Assembly: GCA_002345925.1 (NCBI GenBank)
Contig: DDWM01000004.1
Span: 1 to 45,638 of the forward strand
DNA from: Actinobacteria bacterium UBA2286
GTDB lineage: Bacteria; Actinomycetota; Coriobacteriia; Anaerosomatales; Anaerosomataceae
Length of the DNA: 45,638 nucleotides
Direction: 5' to 3'
The position numbers and the translations under genes are program-made. The notes beneath the pieces were generated by a model. It did not search any database and had not been told where the DNA came from. It saw only the letters and a program-made list of their open reading frames with translations. This document shows positions 8,561-17,078 of this stretch, in pieces; position 1 is the first letter of the stretch; each line of letters opens with the position of its first letter.

Positions 8561-9592
8561 ATGCAGGACAGGGCCGGATTTGAGGAGTTCGTTCGACAGC
8601 TTCCAAAAGCGGAGCTGCATGTACACCTTGAGGGCACCCTTGAGCCTGAGCTCATGCTCGCACTTGCCGAGCGCAATCGGATTCCGGCACCGTTTCCGGA
8701 CGTTGATAGCGCACGGGCGGCGTATGACTTCGCCGACTTGCAGTCATTCCTCGACCTCTACTACGCCGGCGCGAACGTTCTCCAGACCGAACAGGATTTC
8801 TACGACCTCACGCGTGCTTACCTGAGCCGTGCCGCGCAAGAAGGCATCCGGCACGTGGAGCCATTCTTCGACCCGCAGACCCACGTGGTCCGCGGCGTTC
8901 CCTTCGGCGTTGCCCTCGCAGGTATCCTGCTCGCGCTTGAAGATGCCGAGGAAGACTTCGGCATCACGTATCGGCTGATCATGTGCTTCCTGCGCGACAT
9001 GCCTGCAGACGACGCCACGCATACGCTGCACACCGCACGCCTCTACCCCCACCGCATCGTAGGAGTGGGACTCGATTCTGCCGAGCTGGGCAATCCGCCT
9101 GAGAAGTTCGCGGGCGTCTTCGCCGAGGCGGCAGAGCTTGGCTATCGCCGCGTGGCGCATGCAGGCGAAGAGGGACCGGCGTCGTTCATCACCGACGCGC
9201 TCGACATGCTCGGCGCCGAGCGGATCGACCACGGAGTGCGCTGCCTGGACGATCCCGCGGTCGTTGCGCGCCTTGTTGCCGACCGGGTGCCGCTGACGGT
9301 CTGCCCGCTTTCCAATGTGAAGCTGCGCGTCTTCGACGAGATGTCAGCGCACCCGCTGAAGCAGATGATGGACGCCGGGCTGCTGGTGACAGTGAACTCG
9401 GATGATCCCGCATACTTCGGCGGATACCTCACAGAGAACTTCATGGCGGTCGCCGATGCACTCGACCTCACTCTGGCTGATATGACTGCCCTGGCGAAGA
9501 ACTCCTTCGAGGCGGCGTTCATCGACGAAGCTCAGAAGGCGACTTACATCGCCGAGATCGATGCGTACAGCGCAGGCGTCTCAGCCTCCTAG
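8561..9592 (+). CDS. add: Adenine deaminase-type enzyme of the adenosine/AMP deaminase family
   Basis: 343 residues, the usual family length. Zinc and substrate residues are visible: PKAELHVHLEG (about residue 15), HAGEEGP (about 205), RIDHGVR (about 230) and VNSDDPAYFGG (about 290). This family hydrolytically removes the amino group of a purine. The signatures HVEPFFDPQTH, LTVCPLSNVKL and DPAYFGGYLTENF are those of the type 2 adenine deaminases (the PA0148 group), not of classical adenosine deaminase, so adenine to hypoxanthine is the better guess although databases often call these adenosine deaminase. The ATG at 8561 has AGGGGGCGG upstream; an ATG 21 codons earlier lacks one. Confidence 0.9.
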   Translation: MQDRAGFEEFVRQLPKAELHVHLEGTLEPELMLALAERNRIPAPFPDVDSARAAYDFADLQSFLDLYYAGANVLQTEQDFYDLTRAYLSRAAQEGIRHVEPFFDPQTHVVRGVPFGVALAGILLALEDAEEDFGITYRLIMCFLRDMPADDATHTLHTARLYPHRIVGVGLDSAELGNPPEKFAGVFAEAAELGYRRVAHAGEEGPASFITDALDMLGAERIDHGVRCLDDPAVVARLVADRVPLTVCPLSNVKLRVFDEMSAHPLKQMMDAGLLVTVNSDDPAYFGGYLTENFMAVADALDLTLADMTALAKNSFEAAFIDEAQKATYIAEIDAYSAGVSAS

Positions 9593-9598
9593 GCGTAG

Positions 9599-9638
9599 CG
9601 AACACCTGTTCGCTTTTGTGGCCGAACGGTGGTAGACT
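9599..9638 (+). promoter_or_regulatory. LexA-box-like palindrome overlapping a promoter
   Basis: CGAACACCTGTTCG at 9599-9612 has the CGAAC-N4-GTTCG arms of the Gram-positive/actinobacterial LexA (SOS) box. A -10-like TAGACT (9633-9638) lies 18 bases after TTCGCT (9609-9614), so the box would cover the -35. The helicase start is 60 bp downstream. The same bases followed by TTTT could instead be a short terminator for the deaminase gene. Confidence 0.55.
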
Positions 9639-9671
9639 GCAGCTCGTGTAGCCCCGCTCCCGGAGGTCACG

Positions 9672-11753
9672 ATGCCGCAGCCAGCCCCACCTCAAACCGC
9701 ACTGCCGGAAACCGCCGAGGCACTTCTTTGCGACCTCAACCCGGGGCAGCGCGCGGCTGCATCGCACGGCAGCTCTCCACTGCTGATCGTCGCGGGTGCC
9801 GGCACTGGCAAGACCAACACGCTCGCCCACAGAGTCGCGTACCTCATCTCGGCAGGCACTGATCCCGGACGCATCCTGCTCCTAACATTCTCCCGCCGAG
9901 CGGCTCAGGAGATGGTGCGCCGCGTCGATGGACTGCTGCGTCATGGCCAAGAGCGTGGTACGGCCCCCGGCGGCAAGAAAGTCTGGGGCGGGACGTTCCA
10001 TTCGGTCGCCGCCAGGCTCCTGCGCGTGCACGGGCGCGACATCGGACTGGAACCCAACTTCACGATCCTCGACCGCTCCGATGCCGAGGACCTCATGCAC
10101 ATGGTACGCACCGATCTTGACCTCGGCAGAAAGGGCAAGCGATTCCCGCAGAAGGGAACGTGCCTGGATATCTACTCGCGATGCGTGAACGCGCAGCTGC
10201 CGCTTGAGGACGTGCTCAAGACGGCGTTTCCGTGGTGCAAAGACGACGCCGAGGACCTGAAGCGGCTGTTCGTGGCGTACACGGATGCGAAAGAGACGCA
10301 GCAGATACTCGACTACGACGACTTGCTGCTCTTCTGGCGCGGGCTGCTCGACTCCCCCGCCGGCGACGCGGTGCGCGAGCGCTTCGACGCCGTGCTGGTG
10401 GATGAGTACCAGGACACGAACGCTCTCCAGGCCGATATCGTCGCGCTGCTGCGTCCCGATGGCACCGGCGTGACGGCCGTCGGCGATGACGCCCAGTCGA
10501 TTTACTCGTTTCGCGCCGCGACGATCAAGAACATCTTCGAGTTCCCCGAGCGCTTCGACGGCGCCACTGTGCTCACGCTCGAGCAGAACTACCGCAGCAC
10601 GCAACCGGTCCTCGACGCCACCAATGCGATCATCGCTTCTGCCGAGGAGCGCTACGACAAGGCGCTCTGGACCGAGCGTGAAGGCGGCGCGAGACCTGCG
10701 CTCGTCACCTGCCGCGATGAGGTCGAGCAGACCGACTACGTGATCGAACGCATCCTCGGCCATCGCGAAGAGGGACTCGCGCTCAAGCGGCAAGCGGTGC
10801 TCTTCCGCGCGGCGCATCACTCGGCGGCACTCGAGCTTGAGCTCTCCCGCCGCAACATCCCGTTCCACAAGTACGGGGGCCTCAAGTTCGTGGAGACCGC
10901 GCACGTGAAGGACCTCAGCAGCTTCCTGCGCCTGGCCGAGAACCCACTCGACTCCATGGCGGGGCTGCGCGTGCTACAGCTCGTTCCGGGCATCGGGCCG
11001 CGCAGTGCCAGCGAGCTCATGGGCACTCTGCGAGATAGCGGCGGCGACTTCGACTCGTGGGTGTCGTGGCCCGCACCAGAGGCCGCAGCCGGCACCTGGC
11101 CTGAGTTCGTCACGCTCATGCGCAATCTCGCGCACGCACCGGTGAGCGAGGTCTCGGCGCAACTGCACGCTGCGCGTATCTTCTACGCCCCGCTCGCCGA
11201 GACCCGCTACGACAACGCGACGGCGCGCCTTGCCGACCTGGAGCAAGTCGAACGCCTCGGCTCACGCTTTCCGGACCGCACCCGCTTCCTTGCCGAGATG
11301 ACACTTGACGCTCCCAACTGGACCGGCGACTTCGCTCAGCCGCCATCGCTCGACGAGGACTATCTGATCCTGTCGACGATCCACTCGGCAAAGGGGCTTG
11401 AATGGGACGCCGTCTACGTGATCCACGCGGCTGACGGGAACATCCCGGCCGACCTTGCGTGCGGCAGTCCCGAAGAGATCGAAGAGGAGCGACGGCTCTT
11501 CTACGTGGCTTGCACACGCGCCAAGAACCACCTCTACGTGACGCATCCGCTCAGGTACTACGCAGCCGGCCGTGGATTCTCGGACAGCCATGGCTATGCG
11601 CAGCGCACGCGCTTCATCCCCGACACGCTCCGGCCGCTCTTTGCCGAGGCGCAGGCACGCGAGACGACCGCCGCTGATGACACCGCAACGACAGGAGTAC
11701 CGCGAGCCACAACGGCGAGCATCCGGGCAGGCGTGAAGTCGATGTGGGGGTAA
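9672..11753 (+). CDS. UvrD/PcrA-like superfamily 1 ATP-dependent DNA helicase
   Basis: 693 residues, a 3'-5' helicase that unwinds DNA during repair. The motifs are in order: Q-motif LNPGQRAAA, Walker A GAGTGKT (about residue 45), LTFSRRAAQEM (Ia), VDEYQDTN (II, about 245), GDDAQSIYSFRAA (III), LEQNYRST (IV), STIHSAKGLEWDAVY (V) and EERRLFYVACTRAKNHLYV (VI, about 610). The accessory 1B/2B domains lie between. It is slightly shorter than PcrA and lacks its C-terminal extension, so a UvrD-like paralogue is possible. GGAGG sits upstream of the ATG. The palindrome at 9599 suggests SOS control (inference). Confidence 0.93.
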   Translation: MPQPAPPQTALPETAEALLCDLNPGQRAAASHGSSPLLIVAGAGTGKTNTLAHRVAYLISAGTDPGRILLLTFSRRAAQEMVRRVDGLLRHGQERGTAPGGKKVWGGTFHSVAARLLRVHGRDIGLEPNFTILDRSDAEDLMHMVRTDLDLGRKGKRFPQKGTCLDIYSRCVNAQLPLEDVLKTAFPWCKDDAEDLKRLFVAYTDAKETQQILDYDDLLLFWRGLLDSPAGDAVRERFDAVLVDEYQDTNALQADIVALLRPDGTGVTAVGDDAQSIYSFRAATIKNIFEFPERFDGATVLTLEQNYRSTQPVLDATNAIIASAEERYDKALWTEREGGARPALVTCRDEVEQTDYVIERILGHREEGLALKRQAVLFRAAHHSAALELELSRRNIPFHKYGGLKFVETAHVKDLSSFLRLAENPLDSMAGLRVLQLVPGIGPRSASELMGTLRDSGGDFDSWVSWPAPEAAAGTWPEFVTLMRNLAHAPVSEVSAQLHAARIFYAPLAETRYDNATARLADLEQVERLGSRFPDRTRFLAEMTLDAPNWTGDFAQPPSLDEDYLILSTIHSAKGLEWDAVYVIHAADGNIPADLACGSPEEIEEERRLFYVACTRAKNHLYVTHPLRYYAAGRGFSDSHGYAQRTRFIPDTLRPLFAEAQARETTAADDTATTGVPRATTASIRAGVKSMWG

Positions 11754-11831
11754 CAACACCAGATTTTGGGTGGCGATGAATCCGCCAGTGCGGGACAATA
11801 CCCTTCGTGGCACGAACAACGAGGGGGTTTC

Positions 11832-12527
11832 GTGACAGTAGCAGTCGACGTCCGGGATCTCCGGAAGCAGTACACGATGGGCGAGACGGTACTTGACGTC
11901 TTGCGCGGCGTTGACCTCACCATCGAACACGGAGAAGTCGTCTGTGTGATGGGTCCGTCCGGCTCCGGCAAGTCCACCCTGCTCAATATCGTCGGCGGAC
12001 TCGATCGTCCTTCTGGCGGTGCCGTGATCGTCGAAGGCGACGACCTCGCTGCCATGGATGACGAGCGCCTCGCGGATTACCGGCGACATCAAGTGGGCTT
12101 CGTCTTCCAGTCGTTCAACCTGATCCCGACGCTCAGCGCCCGCGGAAACGTGGAGCTGCCTCTCGTGTTCGCAGGGATCGCCCGCGCGGATCGCTCAGTG
12201 CAGGCCGCCTCGGCACTCGAGTCGGTCGGACTCGGACTCAGGCTCGACCACAAACCCACCGAGCTCTCCGGCGGCGAGCAGCAGCGCGTGGCAGTCGCCC
12301 GCGCCGTCGTCAACGGCCCGGCCATCATCCTCGCCGATGAGCCGACCGGGAACCTCGATACCACCACCGGCCACGAGATTCTCGAACTCATCAAGACCAT
12401 GAACGCCGAGGGACGCACATTCCTGATCACGACCCACGACCGCGCTGTGGCTGAGGCTGTAGCGCACCGCATCGTTCACATCACCGATGGATCGATCGTC
12501 AAGATCGAGCAAGGAGGAGTCGCGTGA
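11832..12527 (+). CDS. ABC transporter ATPase, MacB/LolD type
   Basis: 231 residues, the normal length for a free-standing LolD/MacB-type ATPase. Walker A MGPSGSGKST is near residue 40, the Q-loop FVFQSFNLIP near 90, the signature LSGGEQQRV near 140, Walker B IILADEPTG near 160 and the H-loop ITTHD near 195. The GTG start at 11832 follows GAGGGGG; the frame opens 22 codons earlier without a good site. It overlaps the next gene by GTGA and drives the permease two genes downstream; such exporters act on envelope substrates rather than importing solutes. Confidence 0.95.
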   Translation: MTVAVDVRDLRKQYTMGETVLDVLRGVDLTIEHGEVVCVMGPSGSGKSTLLNIVGGLDRPSGGAVIVEGDDLAAMDDERLADYRRHQVGFVFQSFNLIPTLSARGNVELPLVFAGIARADRSVQAASALESVGLGLRLDHKPTELSGGEQQRVAVARAVVNGPAIILADEPTGNLDTTTGHEILELIKTMNAEGRTFLITTHDRAVAEAVAHRIVHITDGSIVKIEQGGVA

Positions 12528-13489
12528 GCACCCATAAGACGAAGGCGATCGCGCTGGGGCTGGTATGCGTCCTGGCCTGGATGCCAGCGAGTGCACTGGC
12601 CGCCACGACGACTGCAACGATCTCACCGGCAGCTGACGGCGCCACCGATCCGGTGATTCCGGATATCGCTGTACCAACTCCCAAGCCGGCGCCGGTGCTC
12701 GTCATCGCCTCGTACAAGACGTCGACCAAGCGGGTGCTGGTCGGAGCGAGGTTCAAGCTCACCCTGGAGATCGATAACGCCACAGCAAGGCGAGCCGAGA
12801 ACGTCGTCGTCTCACTGCAGAGTGGAGCGGCAGGCGGAGTCGCCGAGGGGGCTACCGCAGGCGGCGGCCTCTCCGTAGTGGGCTCAGGCAACGCCAAGTT
12901 TCTCGGCACGATCAAGGGCTCTCAGTCCGAGTCTGTCTCCTTCGATGTCATGGCCGGACCCGGCACTGCGGCAGGAACGTACACGGTCCCGGTGACCATC
13001 GCCTTCGAGTACAACGGCGAGCGCCAGGAGATCACACAGACGATCGGCATCGTGGTGGAGCGTGACGCTAAGTTCTCGATGGTGCTCTCTGAGCTACCCG
13101 ATGAGAGCATGGTCGGCGAAACATTCGACGTGAGCTTCGAGGTCGCCAACACGAGCGGCTTCGCCCTCTCGGCAGTCACCATCAGCGTTGAGGCCACTGA
13201 CGCCATCGTCGCTGATGGCAAGCTCTTTCTCGGCGCCTTTGACGCTGCTGGCAGCGAGGCCATAGACGTCCAGATAACTCCCGAGAAAGCCGGGGACCTT
13301 GAGGTCGTGCTCGTTGTGTCGTACCGCGACGACTTTGGCCGAGACCGGTCATTCCGTGCTCCCTACACCGTGAAAGTCACCGCAGCACCGAAGGACACGG
13401 ACGAGCCCGACGCAGGCATGGAGCAGCCCGCAAGCGAGGGCAACTGGTTCAGTGAGTTCTTCCTGGCGCTCTTTGGACTCGGCTCGTAG
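12524..13489 (+). CDS. Secreted COG1361-like beta-domain protein of the ABC operon
   Basis: 321 residues: a signal peptide ending near PASALAA (residue 26), then two Ig-like beta domains of the NEW3/CARDB type (phrases such as FKLTLEIDNATARRAENVVVS and FDVSFEVANTSGFALSAVTI), and a hydrophobic C-terminus (FFLALFGLGS) that could anchor it. Proteins like this accompany MacB-type ATPase and permease genes in archaea and some bacteria and probably form the extracytoplasmic part of the exporter. The GTG start overlaps the ATPase stop (GTGA), with GGAGGAG upstream. Confidence 0.8.
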   Translation: MSTHKTKAIALGLVCVLAWMPASALAATTTATISPAADGATDPVIPDIAVPTPKPAPVLVIASYKTSTKRVLVGARFKLTLEIDNATARRAENVVVSLQSGAAGGVAEGATAGGGLSVVGSGNAKFLGTIKGSQSESVSFDVMAGPGTAAGTYTVPVTIAFEYNGERQEITQTIGIVVERDAKFSMVLSELPDESMVGETFDVSFEVANTSGFALSAVTISVEATDAIVADGKLFLGAFDAAGSEAIDVQITPEKAGDLEVVLVVSYRDDFGRDRSFRAPYTVKVTAAPKDTDEPDAGMEQPASEGNWFSEFFLALFGLGS

Positions 13490-13490
13490 C

Positions 13491-14780
13491 ATGCGCCCTC
13501 GCGACCTCATCTTCCTCGTCGTATCGAACCTGCGACGAATGAAGCTCAGACTCGCCCTGACGGCGCTTGGCGTTGTCATCGGCACCTCGGCGATCGTGCT
13601 GATGGTGTCTCTCGGCGTTGGCCTCCAGCGCAGCGTCGTCGATTCGCTCGGCGACCTTGGCGCGGCCACGCACATCACGGTGATGACCGGATATGAAAGC
13701 GTCACCGGTGCCGAGTCCAAGACACTCGATGACCGGACGGTCGCAAAGTTCGAGGATATGGAGCACGTCGAGTCGGTCATGCCTATCGTGATGGCCATGA
13801 CGGTTCAGGAGCTCTCGTACAAGAAGAACAGCACCAGCGCCAACACCCAGGGCGTGTCGCCGGACAAGCTTGAGGAATTCGGCTACAAACTCGCCGACGG
13901 GCGCTTCCCGCGAAACGACAAGGAAATCGTGATCGGCTCGGCCGTGCCTGCGATGTTTCTTGGCGCATTTCCGGGTGAAGAGACCTCGTACGAGCCGTCG
14001 CTCGACTTGCTCGGCAAGCGAATCGTAGCCACGGTCGTCGAGTATCCGTCCGAGGAAGCGTACGCACAGAACCCAATGGCGGAGGCTACAGAGCGCAAGT
14101 ACAAGCTCACCGTGGTCGGCATTCTTGAGAAGGCCGACATGGGAACGGACTCCTCGGTGTACACGACCCTCGAAGCCGCGCTGGATTACAACGGGACAAC
14201 CACGCGCCGACCAACGTACGAGACAGTCATGGTCAAAGCCGATTCTGCCGAGTCCGTGGCAGGCATAGAGAAGGCCTTGCTTGAAGAGGGCTTCCAGACG
14301 TTCTCGGCACGCTCCATCCAAGACGCGACGTCGCAGATATTCATCATCGTGCAAGTGGTCCTCGGGGCACTCGGCGGGATTGCGATGATCGTTGCAGCGC
14401 TTGGCATCGCCAATACGATGACGATGTCGATCTATGAGCGCACTAGAGAGATCGGCATCATGAAAGCCGTCGGTGCCTCCAACCGCCAGATCAAGCGGGT
14501 ATTCCTCGGCGAGGCGGCCGTCATCGGTGTCTTCGGAGGCCTCGGTGGGCTCGCATTCTCCAGTGCGGGCGCGGCGCTCGCCAACCTCTTCCTTCAAAGC
14601 ATGATCGCCGCGAGCACACCAACTGGCGGCGCAAGTGAACCGACCAACTTCTTCTACATACCGCTGTGGCTGGCGATCTTCGCGGTTGCTTTTGCCACCG
14701 GCGTCGGCCTGCTCTCAGGCGTGCTGCCTGCAGTCAGAGCCGCGAACCTCGACCCGCTTGTCGCACTGCGACACGAATGA
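13491..14780 (+). CDS. MacB/FtsX-type ABC transporter permease
   Basis: 429 residues: a cytoplasmic N-terminus, TM1 at about residues 20-45 (LALTALGVVIGTSAIVLMV), an extracytoplasmic MacB_PCD domain (about 45-280), then three TMs in the FtsX domain with the family signature RTREIGIMKAVGASNRQI (about 320) and a C-terminal LPAVRAANLDPLVALRHE, typical of the family. It starts one base after the preceding stop and forms the membrane channel for the ATPase at 11832. Mechanotransmission exporters of this type move peptides, lipoproteins or antibiotics; the substrate is unknown here. Confidence 0.93.
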   Translation: MRPRDLIFLVVSNLRRMKLRLALTALGVVIGTSAIVLMVSLGVGLQRSVVDSLGDLGAATHITVMTGYESVTGAESKTLDDRTVAKFEDMEHVESVMPIVMAMTVQELSYKKNSTSANTQGVSPDKLEEFGYKLADGRFPRNDKEIVIGSAVPAMFLGAFPGEETSYEPSLDLLGKRIVATVVEYPSEEAYAQNPMAEATERKYKLTVVGILEKADMGTDSSVYTTLEAALDYNGTTTRRPTYETVMVKADSAESVAGIEKALLEEGFQTFSARSIQDATSQIFIIVQVVLGALGGIAMIVAALGIANTMTMSIYERTREIGIMKAVGASNRQIKRVFLGEAAVIGVFGGLGGLAFSSAGAALANLFLQSMIAASTPTGGASEPTNFFYIPLWLAIFAVAFATGVGLLSGVLPAVRAANLDPLVALRHE

Positions 14781-14791
14781 TGGAGGCAAGA

Positions 14792-15541
14792 ATGAACGTG
14801 TTCACCGGAGTCCTGACAGCGCTCTTCAAGCCGGCGAAGGGCGTCGACGCCCTACAGGGAGCGCTCAAGTATCTGTGGATCCCGCTCGTCATCATCCTGG
14901 CCGCGTCAGTCGTCGGCAAAGCAGTCATCGCGGCTCCGATGCAGTCCAAAGTGCAGCAGGAAGCCGCCGACACCGCGCTCAAGGCTCAGACCGAGCAGAT
15001 GTCAGCCGAGGAACGAGCGTCGTTTGAGAAGGATATGGAGCAGATCGGTGGCGTTGAGACCATCAACACGGTCGCGAACACCGCCGCTATCGTCTTCGGA
15101 ATCGTTGGTGCCGCCTTCGCGCTGCTCTATATCGGGACGTTCTTCTTCGTGGCGGCTCGCACCTGGGGCAACGGTGTGAACTTCTCGGTGATGCTCTCGG
15201 TTGCAGGGTTGTCGCTCTTGCCGCATGCGCTAAGGAACATCGTGCAGATGATCTACATGGGCGTCACAGGCGTCTTGCTGCAGTATCCGGGGCTTGGGGC
15301 ACTCGTTGCTCCCAAGGATGCCATGACAGCGCCAAGCACGGCATACGCGGTCCTGTCGCAGATCGACCTCTGGGTGATCTGGGGAGTCATCGTGCTCTTT
15401 GGCGCGTTAATGTCGAAGACGGTGGGGCTTGAGAAGAAGCGTGCCGTGGCCGGCATCACCGCATTCGTGGTGATAACAGGGCTCTTCCAGGCCGTACCGA
15501 CGATCGTCTCCGGCGTCTTCATGCGTGCGAGCGGGATGTAG
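14792..15541 (+). CDS. Yip1-domain-like membrane protein
   Basis: 249 residues with about five hydrophobic helices and an opening VLTALFKPAKGVDAL, typical of bacterial Yip1 (PF04893) proteins; a soluble charged loop (QSKVQQEAADTALKAQTEQM, residues about 52-72) separates TM1 and TM2. The ATG has GGAGG five bases upstream and begins 11 bases after the permease stop, so it belongs to the ABC exporter operon. Family members are membrane-associated with no settled function. It ends two bases before the convergent aldolase gene. Confidence 0.8.
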   Translation: MNVFTGVLTALFKPAKGVDALQGALKYLWIPLVIILAASVVGKAVIAAPMQSKVQQEAADTALKAQTEQMSAEERASFEKDMEQIGGVETINTVANTAAIVFGIVGAAFALLYIGTFFFVAARTWGNGVNFSVMLSVAGLSLLPHALRNIVQMIYMGVTGVLLQYPGLGALVAPKDAMTAPSTAYAVLSQIDLWVIWGVIVLFGALMSKTVGLEKKRAVAGITAFVVITGLFQAVPTIVSGVFMRASGM

Positions 15542-15543
15542 TC

Positions 15544-16110
15544 CTAGCGCCGCGAGTCTGCCAGGTCGAGGATCTTCGCACTCGCTTCCAGGCAGCTCAC
15601 GTGATAGAACGCCTCTTCGAGAGTGGCGCCCTTCGCAAAAGGCCCGTGCGTCTTGAGCACCGCGACCTTCTTCTCCGCGAGCGCTGCCGAGAGGAGCTCA
15701 GCTGCTTCGGGTGATGCGATGGTCTGCTCGGCGGAAACAACAGGAACGTCGCCGAGGATCGCTTTGCTCTCGGAATCGAGCGCGGTGATCACATCCGAGA
15801 TGAGCGAGCGGTGGATCGTGTGTACCGTGTGGGCGTGGACGATCGCGCGCGCGTCGGTCGCCAGGTAGATGGCGCGGTGCACGACAAGCTCGCGACTGCA
15901 GCCTTCGTCCTCGGGACAGGAGTTGATGCCCGTCTCGAGTATGTCGGCACGCGTGAGGCGACCTAGCATCGAGCCGCTCCGAGTGATGAGAATGCGCTCC
16001 CCCACCCGGACGCTCATGTTCCCGCCGTGGCTGGAGATGGCGCCCGTAAGGAACAGGTCGCGACCGGTCTCGCGGAACGATGCGTAGAGTTCGTCGGAGA
16101 CCATGATCAT
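15544..16110 (-). CDS. Class II aldolase/adducin-family protein (FucA/AraD-like)
   Basis: 188 residues, slightly shorter than FucA/AraD. Visible family features are GAISSHGGNMSVRVG (phosphate loop, near residue 22), SRELVVHRAIY with the catalytic acid (near 75), VHAHTVH with two zinc histidines (near 90) and LKTHGPFAKG with the third (near 150). Such enzymes are zinc-dependent sugar-phosphate aldolases or epimerases; the exact substrate cannot be read. Its ATG overlaps the pfkA stop (ATGA). A position last in the accD-accA-pfkA operon suggests co-expression with central carbon genes. Confidence 0.87.
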   Translation of the reverse strand: MIMVSDELYASFRETGRDLFLTGAISSHGGNMSVRVGERILITRSGSMLGRLTRADILETGINSCPEDEGCSRELVVHRAIYLATDARAIVHAHTVHTIHRSLISDVITALDSESKAILGDVPVVSAEQTIASPEAAELLSAALAEKKVAVLKTHGPFAKGATLEEAFYHVSCLEASAKILDLADSRR

Positions 16111-17075
16111 CGAGCTAGCACCATCGCAAGGTCGTAGATGTGTCGTTTGAGTTCGTGATGATGGCTGTAGCACACCTCGAACGTCTCCAGCGCCATATCG
16201 GCGTTCTGCAGACAAACCGCTTTGCCGCTCTCACCAGCAAGCAGGGCTTCTACGGCCGCCGCTCCCATGCGACTGGCTAGCGTCCTGTCGAACGCCGACG
16301 GCGACCCGCCACGCTGTATATGGCCGAGCACGACCGCGCGCACCATGTGCCCGCACGCCTCGGTGAGGTCCTCGGCAAGTCCGAAAGCATGAGCCGCACC
16401 CTCAGAGACGACGATGATCGAGTGCTTCTTGCCGCGGGCGATGCCCTGGGCGATCGACGCACAAATGTCCGAGATCTTCCATGGAACCTCAGGGATGAGG
16501 ATGCAGTCCGCTCCGGCAGCAAGGCCGGAGTAGAGTGCGAGCATGCCGCACGAGCGTCCCATGACCTCGATGATGAACGTGCGCTCATGGCTTGAGGCGG
16601 TATCGCGCACCTTTGAGGTGGCGTCGCAGATCGTGTTCTGAGCGGTATCGAAGCCGATCGTGGTGTCGGTGGCGGCGATATCGTTGTCGATAGTGCCGGG
16701 TACGCCGATGACCTTCACACCGCGCTGATCTAGCTCCTCGGCAGCGCGATACGTGCCGTCGCCTCCGATTACCACAAGCCCGGTGACGTTGTGCTCGGCC
16801 AGACGAGAGACGGCCATGCTCAGGCCCTCTTCGCCGAACATGCGCTCAGAGCGAGACGTGCCGATGAATGTGCCGCCACGGTCGAGAATGCCACCGACGC
16901 TTGAGAGCGTCATGGGCACGAACTTCCCGTCGAGCAGGCCTTCGTAACCGTGCTCGATGGCGAGCGTGTTGCACCCTTGGTCGATGGCAGTGCGTACAAC
17001 GGCGCGCACGGCGGCATTCATACCCGGCGCGTCGCCCCCGCTAGTGAGCACAGCGATGCATGGCTTGCCGGACAT
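16107..17075 (-). CDS. pfkA: 6-phosphofructokinase, ATP type
   Basis: 322 residues, the standard bacterial PfkA size. It commits fructose 6-phosphate to glycolysis. Motifs: TSGGDAPGMNAAVRA (nucleotide loop, near residue 10), IGGDGTYRAAEEL (near 100), PGTIDNDIAATDTTIGFDTA with the catalytic aspartate (near 125), MGRSCGMLAL (near 170) and HIQRGGSPSAFDR (near 250). GGDG and PGTIDND are the ATP-dependent forms; PPi enzymes have GGDD and PKTIDND. It starts three bases after accA with GGGGGAG upstream. A glycolytic enzyme co-transcribed with fatty-acid synthesis genes is the notable part. Confidence 0.95.
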   Translation of the reverse strand: MSGKPCIAVLTSGGDAPGMNAAVRAVVRTAIDQGCNTLAIEHGYEGLLDGKFVPMTLSSVGGILDRGGTFIGTSRSERMFGEEGLSMAVSRLAEHNVTGLVVIGGDGTYRAAEELDQRGVKVIGVPGTIDNDIAATDTTIGFDTAQNTICDATSKVRDTASSHERTFIIEVMGRSCGMLALYSGLAAGADCILIPEVPWKISDICASIAQGIARGKKHSIIVVSEGAAHAFGLAEDLTEACGHMVRAVVLGHIQRGGSPSAFDRTLASRMGAAAVEALLAGESGKAVCLQNADMALETFEVCYSHHHELKRHIYDLAMVLAR

Positions 17076-17078
17076 GGA

